Assembly: GCA_002085155.1 (NCBI GenBank)
Contig: NASX01000016.1
Coordinates: 7,264 to 71,263 of the forward strand
DNA from: Sorangiineae bacterium NIC37A_2
Lineage (GTDB): Bacteria; Myxococcota_A; Polyangia; Polyangiales; Polyangiaceae
DNA length: 64,000 bases
Reading direction: 5' to 3'
Both the position numbers and the translations under genes were made by a program. The notes below the pieces were generated by a model. That model did no database searches, was not told the origin of the DNA, and saw nothing but the letters and a program-made list of their open reading frames with translations. Below are positions 17,108-26,030 of this stretch, one piece after another (position 1 is the first letter of the stretch; every line of letters starts with the position of its first letter).

Positions 17108-20100
17108 TGCTTGGTCTCCTTCATGGGCTCGAGCAAAAGAGGCGTGTCGAGCGCGCGATCCGCCGCCGCACAGAAGGCTCGGAAATCGGCGTATTGTTCC
17201 GGAGTCACACGATCGACAAACAAGTAGAGAGAGCTCTTCACGGTGATGGTGCGTCCGGTCTTCTCGTAGCTGATTTCGTAGCTGCCGAAGGGGGTCTTCT
17301 TCGACACGTTCTCAGGCGCGCTCTGCACCTGCATCCCTTCCGGAATCGTCACGGTGATCGACTCCTCTCGGTTCGAAAAATCCGTGATGCGCACGTCGTG
17401 CTTCCGCGTCGAACGCGACGCGTACGTCGAGGCGAGATGCGACGGGACGGTCACGTTCACCCGGAGCAGGCTCCCCTCTTCTCGCGCAAAGTTCGGGACT
17501 ATTGCGTGGAAGGAGACGCGAGGGGGAGCCTCGATGTCCGAGAGGTCACCGGTCGTGATCGAGTCAGAGTCGAGCTGGATCCCGGGGAACTCGCCGGCCA
17601 TGTCCTCGGAAAGACGCGTCACCCGCGTCCCCTTCGCTTCATAACGACTCCGCCAAGAAGACGCCCGGTTCCCCCTCACTTCGTAGGAGACGTTGATCTC
17701 GCCGCGCCCGTTGCGTTGTAGGTTCACGCGGGTCTCGCGCTTCGTCACGTTGTCCTCGGGTTTGAGCCTCGGAATTTCGACGAGACGGACCTTGCCGTTT
17801 TGCATGATGAGCGCGAGCGCTCCCTGATCCATCGCGGGCAACTCCCGCATCCCGGTGTACTCGGCGGTTCCGTCCAGATAGAGGTCGAGCTCGGGAACGT
17901 AAGCGATCGCGTGATCGAAGGGAGCCAGGCTCGCGAGCTTCGTCGGGAAGTCTCCGCGCAGCCGCGTCCTCACGACGACGAAGTTCGCGTCAATCCCGAG
18001 CTCGCGAAGCAGCGTCACGATGACCGTGGCTTTGTCCTTACAATCGCCCCAGCCGCGCGCGACCGTCTGCACACAGCGGCGCGGCTTGAACCCGTAGATT
18101 CCGAACTCGAGCGCGACGTAGCGCGTGTTCTTCACGACCCAGCCGTAGACCGCGCGGACCTTCTCTTCGGTCGTCTTGGCGTCTTTGGTGATCTCGCGCG
18201 CGAGCTTCTTCGTCTCGTTGTCGAGATCGAACTGGTCGCGGATGAGCCCCCAATAGAAGCGCCCGAGCGCGTCCCAGTTCTCGAAGGTCGAGGCGTGAAT
18301 GAAGCCGAGGGTCTCCGCCCAAGGCGGCATATAAGGCTCGGGGTTCATCGCCTTCAGGTTGTCCGCGAAGAAGCGATAGACCTTCGAGTCCGCCGTCTCC
18401 TTCACCTCCTGTTTCAGCTTCAGGCCGCGCTGATCGAAGTAGATCTGACGGCTCTTCGGCATCACCAGCACGTACTCGGCGTTCGCGACGGGCTCGTCGT
18501 TCTGGAGATAAGCGATGTCCCCGAAATAGTCGGCGAACTCGTTCCGCAGGGTGACGTCTTCGATCTGATACCGAAGCTCGACAACGTCGCCCGGCTCGAG
18601 GCGCGGGAACTGGACGTAGAAGGTCCGCGCCGAGGTGTACATGGCGATCGAAGGATCGTCCGCCGCGCCTTCCCCGCTCTCGATCGCCTCATCCGTCGTT
18701 CCGTCCGCTCGATAAACCCAAGCGCCCCGGAGCTGCACGACCTGAGAGTCGGCCTGGTACTGGAAGGCGTATTGGCGCGAGAAGGCGGCGGCCGCGTCCG
18801 TGAGGGGCTGGAAGGCGACCTGGCGGAACTGACGCGAGAGGCCGCTCGGGTAAACCGTCGAGACCGTCAGATCCCGGAGCGTCCGGCGCGAGTGCCCGTC
18901 GGCCTTGGCAAAACGGTACTTCAAGAACTCGCTCGCCGGCATCGCGTACTTTTCGTCCGGCGGAGCGGGAGGGGGAGCCATGTGTTCGACGTACTCCCTG
19001 GTTTGTGCGTCCTGCGGCCGGAGCCTCAGGATCTCTTTGAGCAGGGCGAGCTGCTCCTGTTGCGCTTTGTCGCGTCCCTTGTAGTCGGCGAGCTGGCCGA
19101 GGACGGCGGCGTCCTCCGGAGCGAGCTCCCGAGCCCGCTCGAGCTCCGCGTAGGAGCGCTCGTGGGCGCCGAGCTGACGATGGGTCTCGGCGGCGATCCT
19201 GTGAACGATCACATCATCGGGAGCCACCGCCTCGAGACGGTTCAAGAAGTGTTCGACAGTCGACTTGTCCTTGCGCCGGAGGGCGAGGTCGATGCGCGCG
19301 CGCAGGGTACCAAAGTCGTCGAAGCGCCCCGCCGCCAGGCTCTCTTCGATGGCTCGCGCCGCTTCGGTGCGGCCGAGGCGCCCAAGGCTACTCGCGACGA
19401 GCTCCTTGAGCTCACTCGCGTGAGGCCGGCGAACCAAGGCTTTCTCAAGGGTCTCGAGGGCCGTTCGATAGAGCCCCGCGTGACTCAAGAGATCGACGCG
19501 CCCTGAAATCGCCTGCAGGTTGTCCGGGTCGAGGGCGAGCACCCGATCATAAAGAACAAACGCTTCTCGCGGGTTCGGACCGCTGCGGAGGAAAGACGCC
19601 TCGGCGAGCAGGAGCATGACCTCTTCCCGAGAACCGGCCGCCGCGCCTATGGCCTTGGCTTTCTCCAGGTGGACGCGAGCGGTGTTTCGGTCTTCGGAGA
19701 GCGTGGCCGCGAGCAAGAGCCTCACAATGGTCGGTTCGAGGGCCGCCGCCCGCTCGGCGAGACTGCGCGCTTCGTGGATCGTCGGATCGTCGCCGCCGCT
19801 CAGAAGCAGGTACTTCGCCGCGTTCTCGAGGTCCGCGGCCTTCGCCTTCGGATCGTCTTTGATACGTTGAACTTCATCGAGGGGCCCTGGCGCGACACCT
19901 CGGATCGGAGCGCTCGCCTTTGCGGGTTTCGCCGCCTCCTCCTCCGCGCTCAAAGCGACGTCCGCCCGCACCGTGACGCCCGGGAGGACACGTCCGTCCG
20001 TGTGACCGAGCCGAAGGCTGAGCCGCGGCGCGCGCTCGTTCGCGCAAAGTTTCACCGTGAGCCGGTTCCATCCGGGCTTCACCTTCACGCCGACCGAGCG

Positions 20101-20868
20101 GCGATCGAAATCGAACCCTCGATAGGAGTCGTCCGAGAGAACACTCTCTCCGTTCCAATAGACTCGATAAGCCCCGCCCGCGCCCACGAAGAGCGCAGCG
20201 TTCGCCGGCGGCTTTTCGACGGAGACGAAGGTCGTCAAATAGGAGCAGCCGTAGTTCCCGGGGCGCAGGACACTCCCGAGGTTCACGCTCCCCTGCCAAA
20301 AGACCTCGGGCAGCGTTCGGTAGCGAATCGGCCGCTCTTTCCCCGAGTAGGCCCGTCCGGGCACGATCGGCAGAAGCAGCTCATCTTCGGGACCGTAGGC
20401 CGTGTCGAAGCCGGCCTTGCCTTCGTTATCGAAGGGCCCGAGCAAGAGCCAATCGGTCATGTACCCGATCTCGCCGAACATCTCCCGGGCGCGCTTCACG
20501 TCGCCGCGCCGGAGCCGAGCAAACGCGCTCAGGGTATTTGCATAAACGCGCTCCAGGGCGGGGCGCGCCGTATTGTTACCCGCGAGCCGGAGCGCCGACT
20601 CGACCGCCGCCGGATCGACCTCATCCCAATGTGCCCACATCTCGCGCAACAGGACCACACCCTCGAGACCCCGCGCCTTCTCGAAGGCGAGGAGCTCATC
20701 GGTCAGGGCCTCTTCGGGCGTTCGCAGGGGCGACTTGGCCACGCGACCAGCCGCCGCTTTTTTCGTGACCTGAGCGGCGCCTTCGGCGCCACTTGCGGAA
20801 GTCGACGCAAAGAGCGCGGCGAAGAGCGCGAGCCCGCCAATTCCGGCCGAAAGAAAGTTTCGCTTCAC
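17104..20868 (-). CDS. TPR / DUF3857 / transglutaminase-like protein, intact triad
   Basis: A 1,254-residue protein with a signal peptide (VKRNFLSAGIGGLALFAALF, cleaved near ASG-AEG). The middle is many TPR-like helix pairs (about residues 330-650), followed by a DUF3857-type domain and a transglutaminase-like cysteine-protease fold. The likely triad is Cys943 in GWGDCKDKA, His986 in PFDHAIAYV and Asp999 in YLDGTAEYTG. Transglutaminase-like proteins of bacteria are usually peptidases or peptide cross-linkers; the substrate is unknown. The open frame extends 210 codons further upstream, but GTG at 20868 is preceded by AGGGAG at ideal spacing and begins a clean signal peptide. Coupled by ATGA to the next gene. 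Confidence 0.82.
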   Translation of the reverse strand: MKRNFLSAGIGGLALFAALFASTSASGAEGAAQVTKKAAAGRVAKSPLRTPEEALTDELLAFEKARGLEGVVLLREMWAHWDEVDPAAVESALRLAGNNTARPALERVYANTLSAFARLRRGDVKRAREMFGEIGYMTDWLLLGPFDNEGKAGFDTAYGPEDELLLPIVPGRAYSGKERPIRYRTLPEVFWQGSVNLGSVLRPGNYGCSYLTTFVSVEKPPANAALFVGAGGAYRVYWNGESVLSDDSYRGFDFDRRSVGVKVKPGWNRLTVKLCANERAPRLSLRLGHTDGRVLPGVTVRADVALSAEEEAAKPAKASAPIRGVAPGPLDEVQRIKDDPKAKAADLENAAKYLLLSGGDDPTIHEARSLAERAAALEPTIVRLLLAATLSEDRNTARVHLEKAKAIGAAAGSREEVMLLLAEASFLRSGPNPREAFVLYDRVLALDPDNLQAISGRVDLLSHAGLYRTALETLEKALVRRPHASELKELVASSLGRLGRTEAARAIEESLAAGRFDDFGTLRARIDLALRRKDKSTVEHFLNRLEAVAPDDVIVHRIAAETHRQLGAHERSYAELERARELAPEDAAVLGQLADYKGRDKAQQEQLALLKEILRLRPQDAQTREYVEHMAPPPAPPDEKYAMPASEFLKYRFAKADGHSRRTLRDLTVSTVYPSGLSRQFRQVAFQPLTDAAAAFSRQYAFQYQADSQVVQLRGAWVYRADGTTDEAIESGEGAADDPSIAMYTSARTFYVQFPRLEPGDVVELRYQIEDVTLRNEFADYFGDIAYLQNDEPVANAEYVLVMPKSRQIYFDQRGLKLKQEVKETADSKVYRFFADNLKAMNPEPYMPPWAETLGFIHASTFENWDALGRFYWGLIRDQFDLDNETKKLAREITKDAKTTEEKVRAVYGWVVKNTRYVALEFGIYGFKPRRCVQTVARGWGDCKDKATVIVTLLRELGIDANFVVVRTRLRGDFPTKLASLAPFDHAIAYVPELDLYLDGTAEYTGMRELPAMDQGALALIMQNGKVRLVEIPRLKPEDNVTKRETRVNLQRNGRGEINVSYEVRGNRASSWRSRYEAKGTRVTRLSEDMAGEFPGIQLDSDSITTGDLSDIEAPPRVSFHAIVPNFAREEGSLLRVNVTVPSHLASTYASRSTRKHDVRITDFSNREESITVTIPEGMQVQSAPENVSKKTPFGSYEISYEKTGRTITVKSSLYLFVDRVTPEQYADFRAFCAAADRALDTPLLLEPMKETKQ

Positions 20869-21222
20869 TTGGGACTCCCTCACGCGGGCAGGCCCTGGCG
20901 CTGACTCCACCGCGGCGTCGCCTCCAGAGCTCGAAGATTCAAGACACATAGCGCGCCCCTCGGGCCCGCCAAAGGGGGAAAGAATGCGAGAAGCGCCACA
21001 CAAGCGAAGCGCGAGGTCACCGGCACGGTCCGTCACATGGGCCCTTACGTTGTGGGACGGACAGCCGTTTCGCCTGGAGGTTCCCCCGAAAGCTCTGACT
21101 CCCGCCCCATGGAGAGTGCGAGCGACTCGGGACGACCCACTCAAGTCAAGGCTTGCTGGAACGAGACCCCTCATACTAAAACGGAGCTCCGTGAGACGTC
21201 TCGACCTCACCGGAGGCAACAT
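20869..21222. other. Divergent promoter region between TPR gene and mglB
   Basis: This 354-base gap holds the start signals for two operons reading outwards. The minus-strand gene has AGGGAG just before its GTG; mglB has GGAGG at 21211-21215. An A/T-richer patch around 21172-21181 (CATACTAAAA) is the best candidate for a -10 region of mglB, but no matching -35 at proper spacing is visible. Confidence 0.4.
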
Positions 21223-21708
21223 ATGGCGAACCCGCAGATGGTGATGTACGAAGAGGAGTTCACGTTGATCCAAGAGGTCGTCGACCGATTGGTTCGAGAC
21301 GCGAACGCCAAGGTCGTTTTCATCGTCGACAAGAACGGACAGCTGATCGCCGCGAGCGGCGAGGTAGCTGAAATCGATACGACCTCCCTTGCTTCGCTCA
21401 CCGCTGGCAACATTGCCGCCACGGGCGGCATCGCGAAACTCCTGCGGGAGAACGAGTTCGCGACCCAGTTCCACGAGGGCGAGAGCCAAAACATCCACAT
21501 TCAGCTCGTCGGAAACCGCGTCATTCTCGTGGTGATTTTCGATGCCAAGTCGAGCCTCGGCCTCGTGCGTCTCCGGGTTCGAAAGGCCACGGACGAACTG
21601 AATAAGATCTTCGAGGATCTCCTCAATAAAGCGCGCGAACCTGGCAACAGTGATTCACCCTTTGGTGAGATCACTGATGAAGACATTGACAGCCTCTTCA
21701 ACGACTAA
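21223..21708 (+). CDS. mglB: MglB, roadblock/LC7 GTPase-activating protein
   Basis: A 161-residue roadblock-domain protein. In Myxococcus xanthus MglB stimulates GTP hydrolysis by MglA and marks the lagging cell pole, so that front-rear polarity of gliding and pilus motility can reverse. The sequence shows the roadblock pattern: an N-terminal helix ([20 protein letters not shown]), strands [16 protein letters not shown] and [20 protein letters not shown], and a long C-terminal helix ending in acidic residues. ATG at 21223 follows GGAGG by 7 bases. The gap to mglA is 14 bases, as expected for the conserved mglBA operon. Confidence 0.93.
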   Translation: MANPQMVMYEEEFTLIQEVVDRLVRDANAKVVFIVDKNGQLIAASGEVAEIDTTSLASLTAGNIAATGGIAKLLRENEFATQFHEGESQNIHIQLVGNRVILVVIFDAKSSLGLVRLRVRKATDELNKIFEDLLNKAREPGNSDSPFGEITDEDIDSLFND

Positions 21709-21722
21709 GGGAGCTCGGTACC

Positions 21723-22316
21723 GTGCCTTTCGTTAACTTCATGGCCCGGGAGATCAACTGCAAGATCGTTTACTACGGTCCGGGTCTCTGCGGGAAAACG
21801 ACGAACCTCCAGTACATCTACGAGCGGACCAACCCGGACGCCCGCGGCAAGATGATCAGCCTGGCGACGGAGACCGAGCGCACGCTCTTCTTCGACTTCC
21901 TCCCCCTCGCTCTCGGTGAGATCCGCGGTTTCAAGACCCGGTTTCACCTCTACACCGTCCCCGGCCAGGTCTTCTACGACGCGAGCCGCAAGCTCATCCT
22001 CAAGGGCGTCGATGGCGTGATCTTCGTCGCTGACAGCCAGTTCGAGCGCCTCGAGGCGAACCTCGAGAGTATGGACAACCTGCGCGAGAACCTCGCCGAG
22101 CAGGGCTACGATCTCGACAAGATCCCCTTCGTGATCCAGTACAATAAGCGCGACCTGCCGAACGTCGTCGACGTCGCTGAGCTGCGCGCGGAGCTGAACC
22201 CGCGGGGCGTTCCCGATTTCGAGGCCAATGCGCGGACGGGCGAAGGTGTCTTCGAGACGCTCAAGGCCGTCAGCAAGCTCGTCCTCACCGAGCTCCGGAA
22301 GAGCCACAGCACCTAA
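21723..22316 (+). CDS. mglA: MglA, Ras-like GTPase for motility polarity
   Basis: A 197-residue cytoplasmic small GTPase, the molecular switch that localises to the leading pole in GTP form. It has the P-loop GPGLCGKT (19-26), TVPGQ (78-82; the switch-II DxxG aspartate is replaced by Thr, a known hallmark of the MglA family) and NKRD (141-144) for guanine recognition. Length and sequence fit the family closely. The start is GTG at 21723, where MPFVNF is the usual N-terminus, with AGGGAG before it. Partner of the MglB encoded directly upstream. Confidence 0.95.
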   Translation: MPFVNFMAREINCKIVYYGPGLCGKTTNLQYIYERTNPDARGKMISLATETERTLFFDFLPLALGEIRGFKTRFHLYTVPGQVFYDASRKLILKGVDGVIFVADSQFERLEANLESMDNLRENLAEQGYDLDKIPFVIQYNKRDLPNVVDVAELRAELNPRGVPDFEANARTGEGVFETLKAVSKLVLTELRKSHST

Positions 22317-22327
22317 AGTAGCCTCCG

Positions 22328-23017
22328 ATGAGGCGCGCCCCGCGAGACCTGGAGCCCGACGAAGAGCGAGAAGGGGAAGACGCGCCGCGCGAAGCGCGAG
22401 GCGGGCGCGGCGGAGCTGTGCGCGGCTCCGCGGGGCGTGGATCTAGCGGACGCGACTCCGGAGGGCGCGGAACCGGCGGACGCGGCTCGAGCGGGCGAGA
22501 CGCCGGCGGGCGCGAGGGGAAGAAAGAGAAAGAACCGCTCACCGAGGCCGGGCTCGCCGAAGCGGCGCTCAATTATCTGAACAGGTACGACGCTTCTTTC
22601 CAGGGACTTCGGCGCGTCCTCTTGCGCAAGATCGCGCGCGATGGAGATCGGGCGAAGCTCACGGAAAAAGAAGTCGACGAGCTCCTTCTGCGCCTCGAAG
22701 GGTCGCGGGTGATCGACGATCAGAGGTACGCCGAGAACCTTACGGCCAATCTGCGCAGCCGGGGCGCCTCCTCGCGCAAGATCGCCATGAAGCTCCGGGA
22801 GCGCGGCATCCAAGCAAGCGACGCCGACAAAGCGCGTGAGACCGATCGCGTGAGCGATCTCGAAGCCGCACGCACCTACGCCCGAAAACGTCGCCTCGCC
22901 TCTCGGTACAACCTCGAAGACCCCGCCGAGCGCCAGAAAGCGCTCGCGGCCCTCGCGCGCCAAGGGTTCTCCTTCGAGGTCGCGGTGCGAGCGCTTGCGC
23001 CAGTGGAAGAGGAGTGA
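22328..23017 (+). CDS. recX: RecX-family regulator with Gly/Arg-rich N-terminal extension
   Basis: A 229-residue protein whose last 150 residues match RecX, which binds RecA filaments and modulates recombination. It has three-helix repeats with ALNYLNRYDASFQGLRRVLL, LLLRLEGSRVIDDQRYAENL, LRSRGASSRKIAMKLRERGI and a C-terminal GFSFEVAVRAL. The first 65 residues are unusual: nearly all Arg, Gly, Ser, Asp and Glu in short repeats such as GRGSSGRDSGGRG, resembling an RGG-type disordered nucleic-acid-binding tail. It starts 11 bases after mglA and is probably cotranscribed. Pairing recX with mglBA is not the usual recA-recX order. Confidence 0.85.
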   Translation: MRRAPRDLEPDEEREGEDAPREARGGRGGAVRGSAGRGSSGRDSGGRGTGGRGSSGRDAGGREGKKEKEPLTEAGLAEAALNYLNRYDASFQGLRRVLLRKIARDGDRAKLTEKEVDELLLRLEGSRVIDDQRYAENLTANLRSRGASSRKIAMKLRERGIQASDADKARETDRVSDLEAARTYARKRRLASRYNLEDPAERQKALAALARQGFSFEVAVRALAPVEEE

Positions 23018-23024
23018 CCCGGGC

Positions 23025-23220
23025 GCAACGAGCAACGCATCCGCAACGAGCAACGCATCCGCGATGCAGCGTCGCGACGAGCGACGAGCGCGACCTCCAA
23101 TGGCCGCACCAGGGAGACGCTCCCGCAACGACAAGCGCCGCCGGCAGCGGCCGCACGACGGAGACGCTCGCGTAAGACAAATGCGACCCGCAACGGCCGC
23201 CTGACGGAGACGAGCTCGTA
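23025..23220. repeat. Two kinds of short tandem repeats after recX
   Basis: GCAACGAGCAACGCATCC occurs twice back to back (23025-23042 and 23043-23060). It is followed by three imperfect copies, about 46-47 bases apart, of a unit containing GGCCGC and then GGAGACG (near 23102, 23149 and 23194). No ORF or spacer structure accompanies them, so this is not a CRISPR array. It fills the gap between convergent genes. Confidence 0.65.
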
Positions 23221-23224
23221 GGGA

Positions 23225-23860
23225 CTAGGCTTTTCCGCCCGATTTCGGCGCGGCGTCCTTGAGCTCTTGTTCGACGCGCGCCCTGATGCGAGCCGAGGCC
23301 TCGAGCTCCTTCTTCCGGGTCTCGATGGCCCGCGCGCGCTCGCGAGCGATCTTGTCGAAGAGCACTCGATCCTCGGTCTTGGTCACCTGAGGCACCTCAG
23401 CGGAGATGCGCTCATAGACGGAGAGGGCTTTGTCGAGATCTCCTCGAGCCTCAAAGACTGCTGCTTGGCGCGCGAGAGCCGCGAGGCGCGCTCGCCCCTC
23501 GGGCGGACTCACACGGACCGCGAGCTCTGACGAGCGCAGCGCTTCGTCCAGCTCACCGAGGGCAAGTGAGCATTCGGTGAGTCGGAGCAGCGGGGTCGGC
23601 GACCTCGGATCGAGGGCAGAAGCTTCTTGGTACGATGCGCAGGCGCCACGCAGGTCCCGCGCCATCATCTGCGCGTCGCCTCGAGCCACGAGCGGCAGGG
23701 CAGGGGAGCCGGCAGGACTCTTTTTGGGCGCGGCCTTCTTCGCCGCAGCTGCTGAGCCCTCGGAGGCTCCTTTGGAGCCTTCTTCGGCGAGAGCCGGCTG
23801 CGCGAGGAGGGCCCCAAGGGCCACCTGGGGAAGAATGCGTCGAACCCAAGGCGCCGTCAT
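23225..23860 (-). CDS. Secreted TPR protein
   Basis: A 211-residue protein with a signal peptide (MTAPWVRRILPQVALGALLA, cleaved after PALA). A low-complexity Ala/Lys/Ser linker (SAAAAKKAAPKKSPAG) follows, then two or three TPR-like helix pairs (ACASYQEASALDPRSPTPLL, LGELDEALRSSELAVRVSP, GDLDKALSVYERISAEVP) and a charged C-terminal helix. TPR proteins of this type scaffold other periplasmic or outer-membrane proteins; the partner is unknown. The frame stays open upstream through a repetitive Trp/Gly-coding stretch, but the ATG at 23860 begins the signal peptide and is preferred. Confidence 0.75.
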   Translation of the reverse strand: MTAPWVRRILPQVALGALLAQPALAEEGSKGASEGSAAAAKKAAPKKSPAGSPALPLVARGDAQMMARDLRGACASYQEASALDPRSPTPLLRLTECSLALGELDEALRSSELAVRVSPPEGRARLAALARQAAVFEARGDLDKALSVYERISAEVPQVTKTEDRVLFDKIARERARAIETRKKELEASARIRARVEQELKDAAPKSGGKA

Positions 23861-24172
23861 GATCGGGCAGGGTACCTTCCGCCGACCAGCGCGACCAGAA
23901 GAGCCGCATCGAACCTCCCCCATACGCCCCCCAAACGTCGCCCCGCACGGCACTCCCCACAGGCCCCCAGACGGCGCCCCTACGCCGCCCCACATAGCGC
24001 CCCCACAGCGCCCACCCGGCGTCCACCCACACGGCGCCCACGTGGCGCACCCCCACAGGGCTGCCCACCCGCGCCCGCACCGTGCCCTCGTTGCACGCGA
24101 GACGCGCATCGCCCCCGCCTGTTTCCTTCTCGAGGAGACGCTTTCAAGGAAACTCGGGCTATCGTCCGGCCG
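23861..24172. repeat. Degenerate C-rich repeat region
   Basis: Bases about 23915-24085 consist of degenerate 14-18 base units around CCCCACANGGCGCCC (plus strand), for example CCCCACATAGCGCCCCC, CCACCCACACGGCGCCCAC and CACGTGGCGCACCCCCACAG. Translated on either strand they give low-complexity peptides (WGAVWG-like), not a believable protein. The tract lies in the divergent gap between the TPR gene and the 186-residue lipoprotein gene. Confidence 0.6.
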
Positions 24173-24733
24173 ATGACGGTCCTTGGGATGGCGAATTCAA
24201 TGAGTGCTCCTTCGGTCCTCCGAGCGGCTCTCCTGCTCGCGCTCCTCGCCCCGACTGCCTGCAAGAAGGACGCGCCTCCGCCTGAGAAATCTGAGCCGCC
24301 TGCCGCGCCCGCCGAGGTCGCCCCCGCGCCTCCGCCCGCGCCCCGCGAGTGGTTCGTCGGGCGCTTCGAAGGCGAAATCCCCTTGGTCGAGCTGCCTTTC
24401 GCCCCCGAACGCCTCCCGAAAAAGCAGCGAGAAGAAGGCTCTCGGCCCGTCCCCCGCGGTCACGCGCGCCTCTCCGTGACCATCGACGAAAACCGCCGCG
24501 TTCAGGTTGAACTCACCGCCCCCTTTCTCCAGAAGGCCGAGACCACCCTCGACGGGGACGAGATCCGCACCCGCTTCGTCCCGACTCCCGAGCTCCTCGG
24601 CTCCGGCACAATCGTGCTCGAACGCAAAGGTGATTCTTTCGTCGGAAAACTCGCGCTGCTCGACCCGACGCGCACGATGCCCCTCTCGGGAACCATCGAC
24701 GAGGACACACTCACAAAAACCTCCGCTCCATGA
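24173..24733 (+). CDS. Small predicted lipoprotein
   Basis: A 186-residue protein with lipobox APTAC (lipidated Cys30 if translation starts at 24173; starts at the in-frame ATGs at 24188 or 24200 are equally possible and would leave a shorter signal). After KKDAPPP comes a Pro/Ala linker to residue about 60, then a compact strand-rich domain (EWFVGRFEGEIPLVELPF, ARLSVTIDENRRVQVELTAP, ERKGDSFVGKLALLDPTRT). No family was recognised. Its stop overlaps the next gene's start as ATGA, so the two are coupled. Confidence 0.7.
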   Translation: MTVLGMANSMSAPSVLRAALLLALLAPTACKKDAPPPEKSEPPAAPAEVAPAPPPAPREWFVGRFEGEIPLVELPFAPERLPKKQREEGSRPVPRGHARLSVTIDENRRVQVELTAPFLQKAETTLDGDEIRTRFVPTPELLGSGTIVLERKGDSFVGKLALLDPTRTMPLSGTIDEDTLTKTSAP

Positions 24734-25605
24734 ACGCGCCGTTGTTTCGGCGCTGCTGGGGCTTTTCGCTCCTCCTTTTCGCTCTCTGCTGCGAGAGCGC
24801 CGAAAGTTTCGAGCCGGATCCAGAACCCCTCCGCCTCTGCTCCTGGAATCTCGAGCGGCTCGGCAGCAGCGGGAAAGACTTCAGGACCATCGCCGCCCTC
24901 CTCGACGAACACTGCGACGGGGCTGTGCTGCTCGAGGTTCTCCGGGAAAACGACGGCGCGCCCGGCTTTGACCAGGTGCTCGAAGAGCTCAGCGACGACT
25001 GGCTCGGGGTCCGCACGGAAGAGCCGCGCCCGGAGAGGGCGAGCTACGCCGAATACGTCGCCGTCGTTTGGCGTCAGGGCTCCCTCGAGCCCTGCCCGGG
25101 CGATGCCGAGCTCTCGTACGCGCCCGATCCTGACGATCGCTTCCAGCGCGAACCCGCCTTCGGTTGCTTTCAAACCCCGACCGGCTTCGACTTCCTGCTC
25201 GGCGGCTACCACGCGGAGTGGGACGAGGACATGAGCGTGATTGAAGAGGAGGTCCGCTTCCTCGATGAAGCCGTTCGTGAGGCACGCCGCGCCTGGCCGG
25301 ACGAAGATGATGTGCTCCTGTTCGGAGATTTCAATCTCATCCCCGAGCGCCTCGCCCCTCTCACCCACCTCACACTATTCGCAAAAGGCGAAGGCTCCAC
25401 CCTGAGCGCCTCCGGCGCCCGCTCCAGAAACCTCTACGACAATCTCCTCGTCGCTTCCCTCTCCGACACCCCCGAGCTCGTCGATCCCGCCGAACCCCTC
25501 GATCTCCGCGACGAAGCCGGCGGCCCCAGCGACTATGTTCGGCTCGTGAGTGACCACTTGCCGCTTCGCGTCCTGCTCCACGCAACTCTCCCCGACGACG
25601 ATTAG
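24730..25605 (+). CDS. Exported endonuclease/exonuclease/phosphatase-family hydrolase
   Basis: A 291-residue protein of the EEP superfamily (DNase I / exonuclease III / inositol phosphatase fold). Seen are the metal-binding and catalytic blocks SWNLERLG near the start, VLLEVLREN (Glu), LFGDFNLIPE (D-x-N) and SDHLPLRV near the end (Asp-His pair). The N-terminus MNAPLFRRCWGFSLLLFALCCES is a signal with a Cys pair compatible with lipidation. It would act outside the cytoplasm on nucleic acid, lipid or phosphate esters; the substrate cannot be deduced. Coupled to the upstream lipoprotein by a 4-base overlap. Confidence 0.78.
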   Translation: MNAPLFRRCWGFSLLLFALCCESAESFEPDPEPLRLCSWNLERLGSSGKDFRTIAALLDEHCDGAVLLEVLRENDGAPGFDQVLEELSDDWLGVRTEEPRPERASYAEYVAVVWRQGSLEPCPGDAELSYAPDPDDRFQREPAFGCFQTPTGFDFLLGGYHAEWDEDMSVIEEEVRFLDEAVREARRAWPDEDDVLLFGDFNLIPERLAPLTHLTLFAKGEGSTLSASGARSRNLYDNLLVASLSDTPELVDPAEPLDLRDEAGGPSDYVRLVSDHLPLRVLLHATLPDDD

Positions 25606-26030
25606 TCTGGTCGATCTCCTCCGCACTCAGCGAGAAGTCGCATCACCCCCCCGCCTTCATCCCCAAAACACCCTCGCTCCCCAGACTCTCCGCAGACAAA
25701 GAAGTCCCGTCACGCCCAACCGCTCCTTTCCTGACGACGATTGAGTCTCCGTCCCTCCGTCCCCATTGCACGATCCGTTTCCGCCCCGAGTCCCCGTTCT
25801 TTTCTGGCCCCGGTCCATCACATCCGACTCAGCCCACCCGAGCCTTCTCCTCAGCCCACCGCCTCCCGCTTCGCTCCAGCGCCGCCGTCGCGTCCGCCTT
25901 CCCATTCTGCCCTCAGAAACACCGAGCGGCTTCCAGCCTTGAAACAACTCACGGCGAAGTCTGGCCCGCCGCGCTTTGGGCCCCTAGATTTTTTCCGCGC
26001 GTCTTTTTGAGATGCGCTATGGAGGGCGCC
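25606..26030. other. Long intergenic region
   Basis: These 425 bases between the EEP hydrolase and the YggS gene are C-rich on the plus strand and carry copy A of the 72-bp dispersed repeat (25806-25877). No believable gene is present: the ORFs crossing it are Pro/Ser/Arg low-complexity. GGAGG at 26021-26025 serves the next gene. Confidence 0.5.
25806..25877 (+). repeat. 72-bp dispersed repeat, copy A
   Basis: It begins GGCCCCGGTCCATCAC, has CGAGCCTTC at position 34 and ends CCGCTTCGCTCC. It aligns without gaps to copy B at 45949-46020 (about 62 of 72 identical by my count) and more loosely to copy C at 59201-59272. A run of T lies just before it. Orientation is the same as the gene upstream of it. 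Confidence 0.75.

Noticed and set aside
21110-21190. Sigma-54-type promoter before mglB (CAAGGCTTGCTGG)
   Set aside because: The GG and GC elements do not have the required 10-base spacing.
20869-21498. A 210-codon N-terminal extension of the TPR/transglutaminase gene overlapping mglB
   Set aside because: It would run through mglB on the opposite strand. A signal peptide and good RBS mark the GTG at 20868 as the start.
23025-23220. Possible CRISPR array from short repeats
   Set aside because: Repeats are back to back or diverged with no regular unique spacers, and there are no cas genes.
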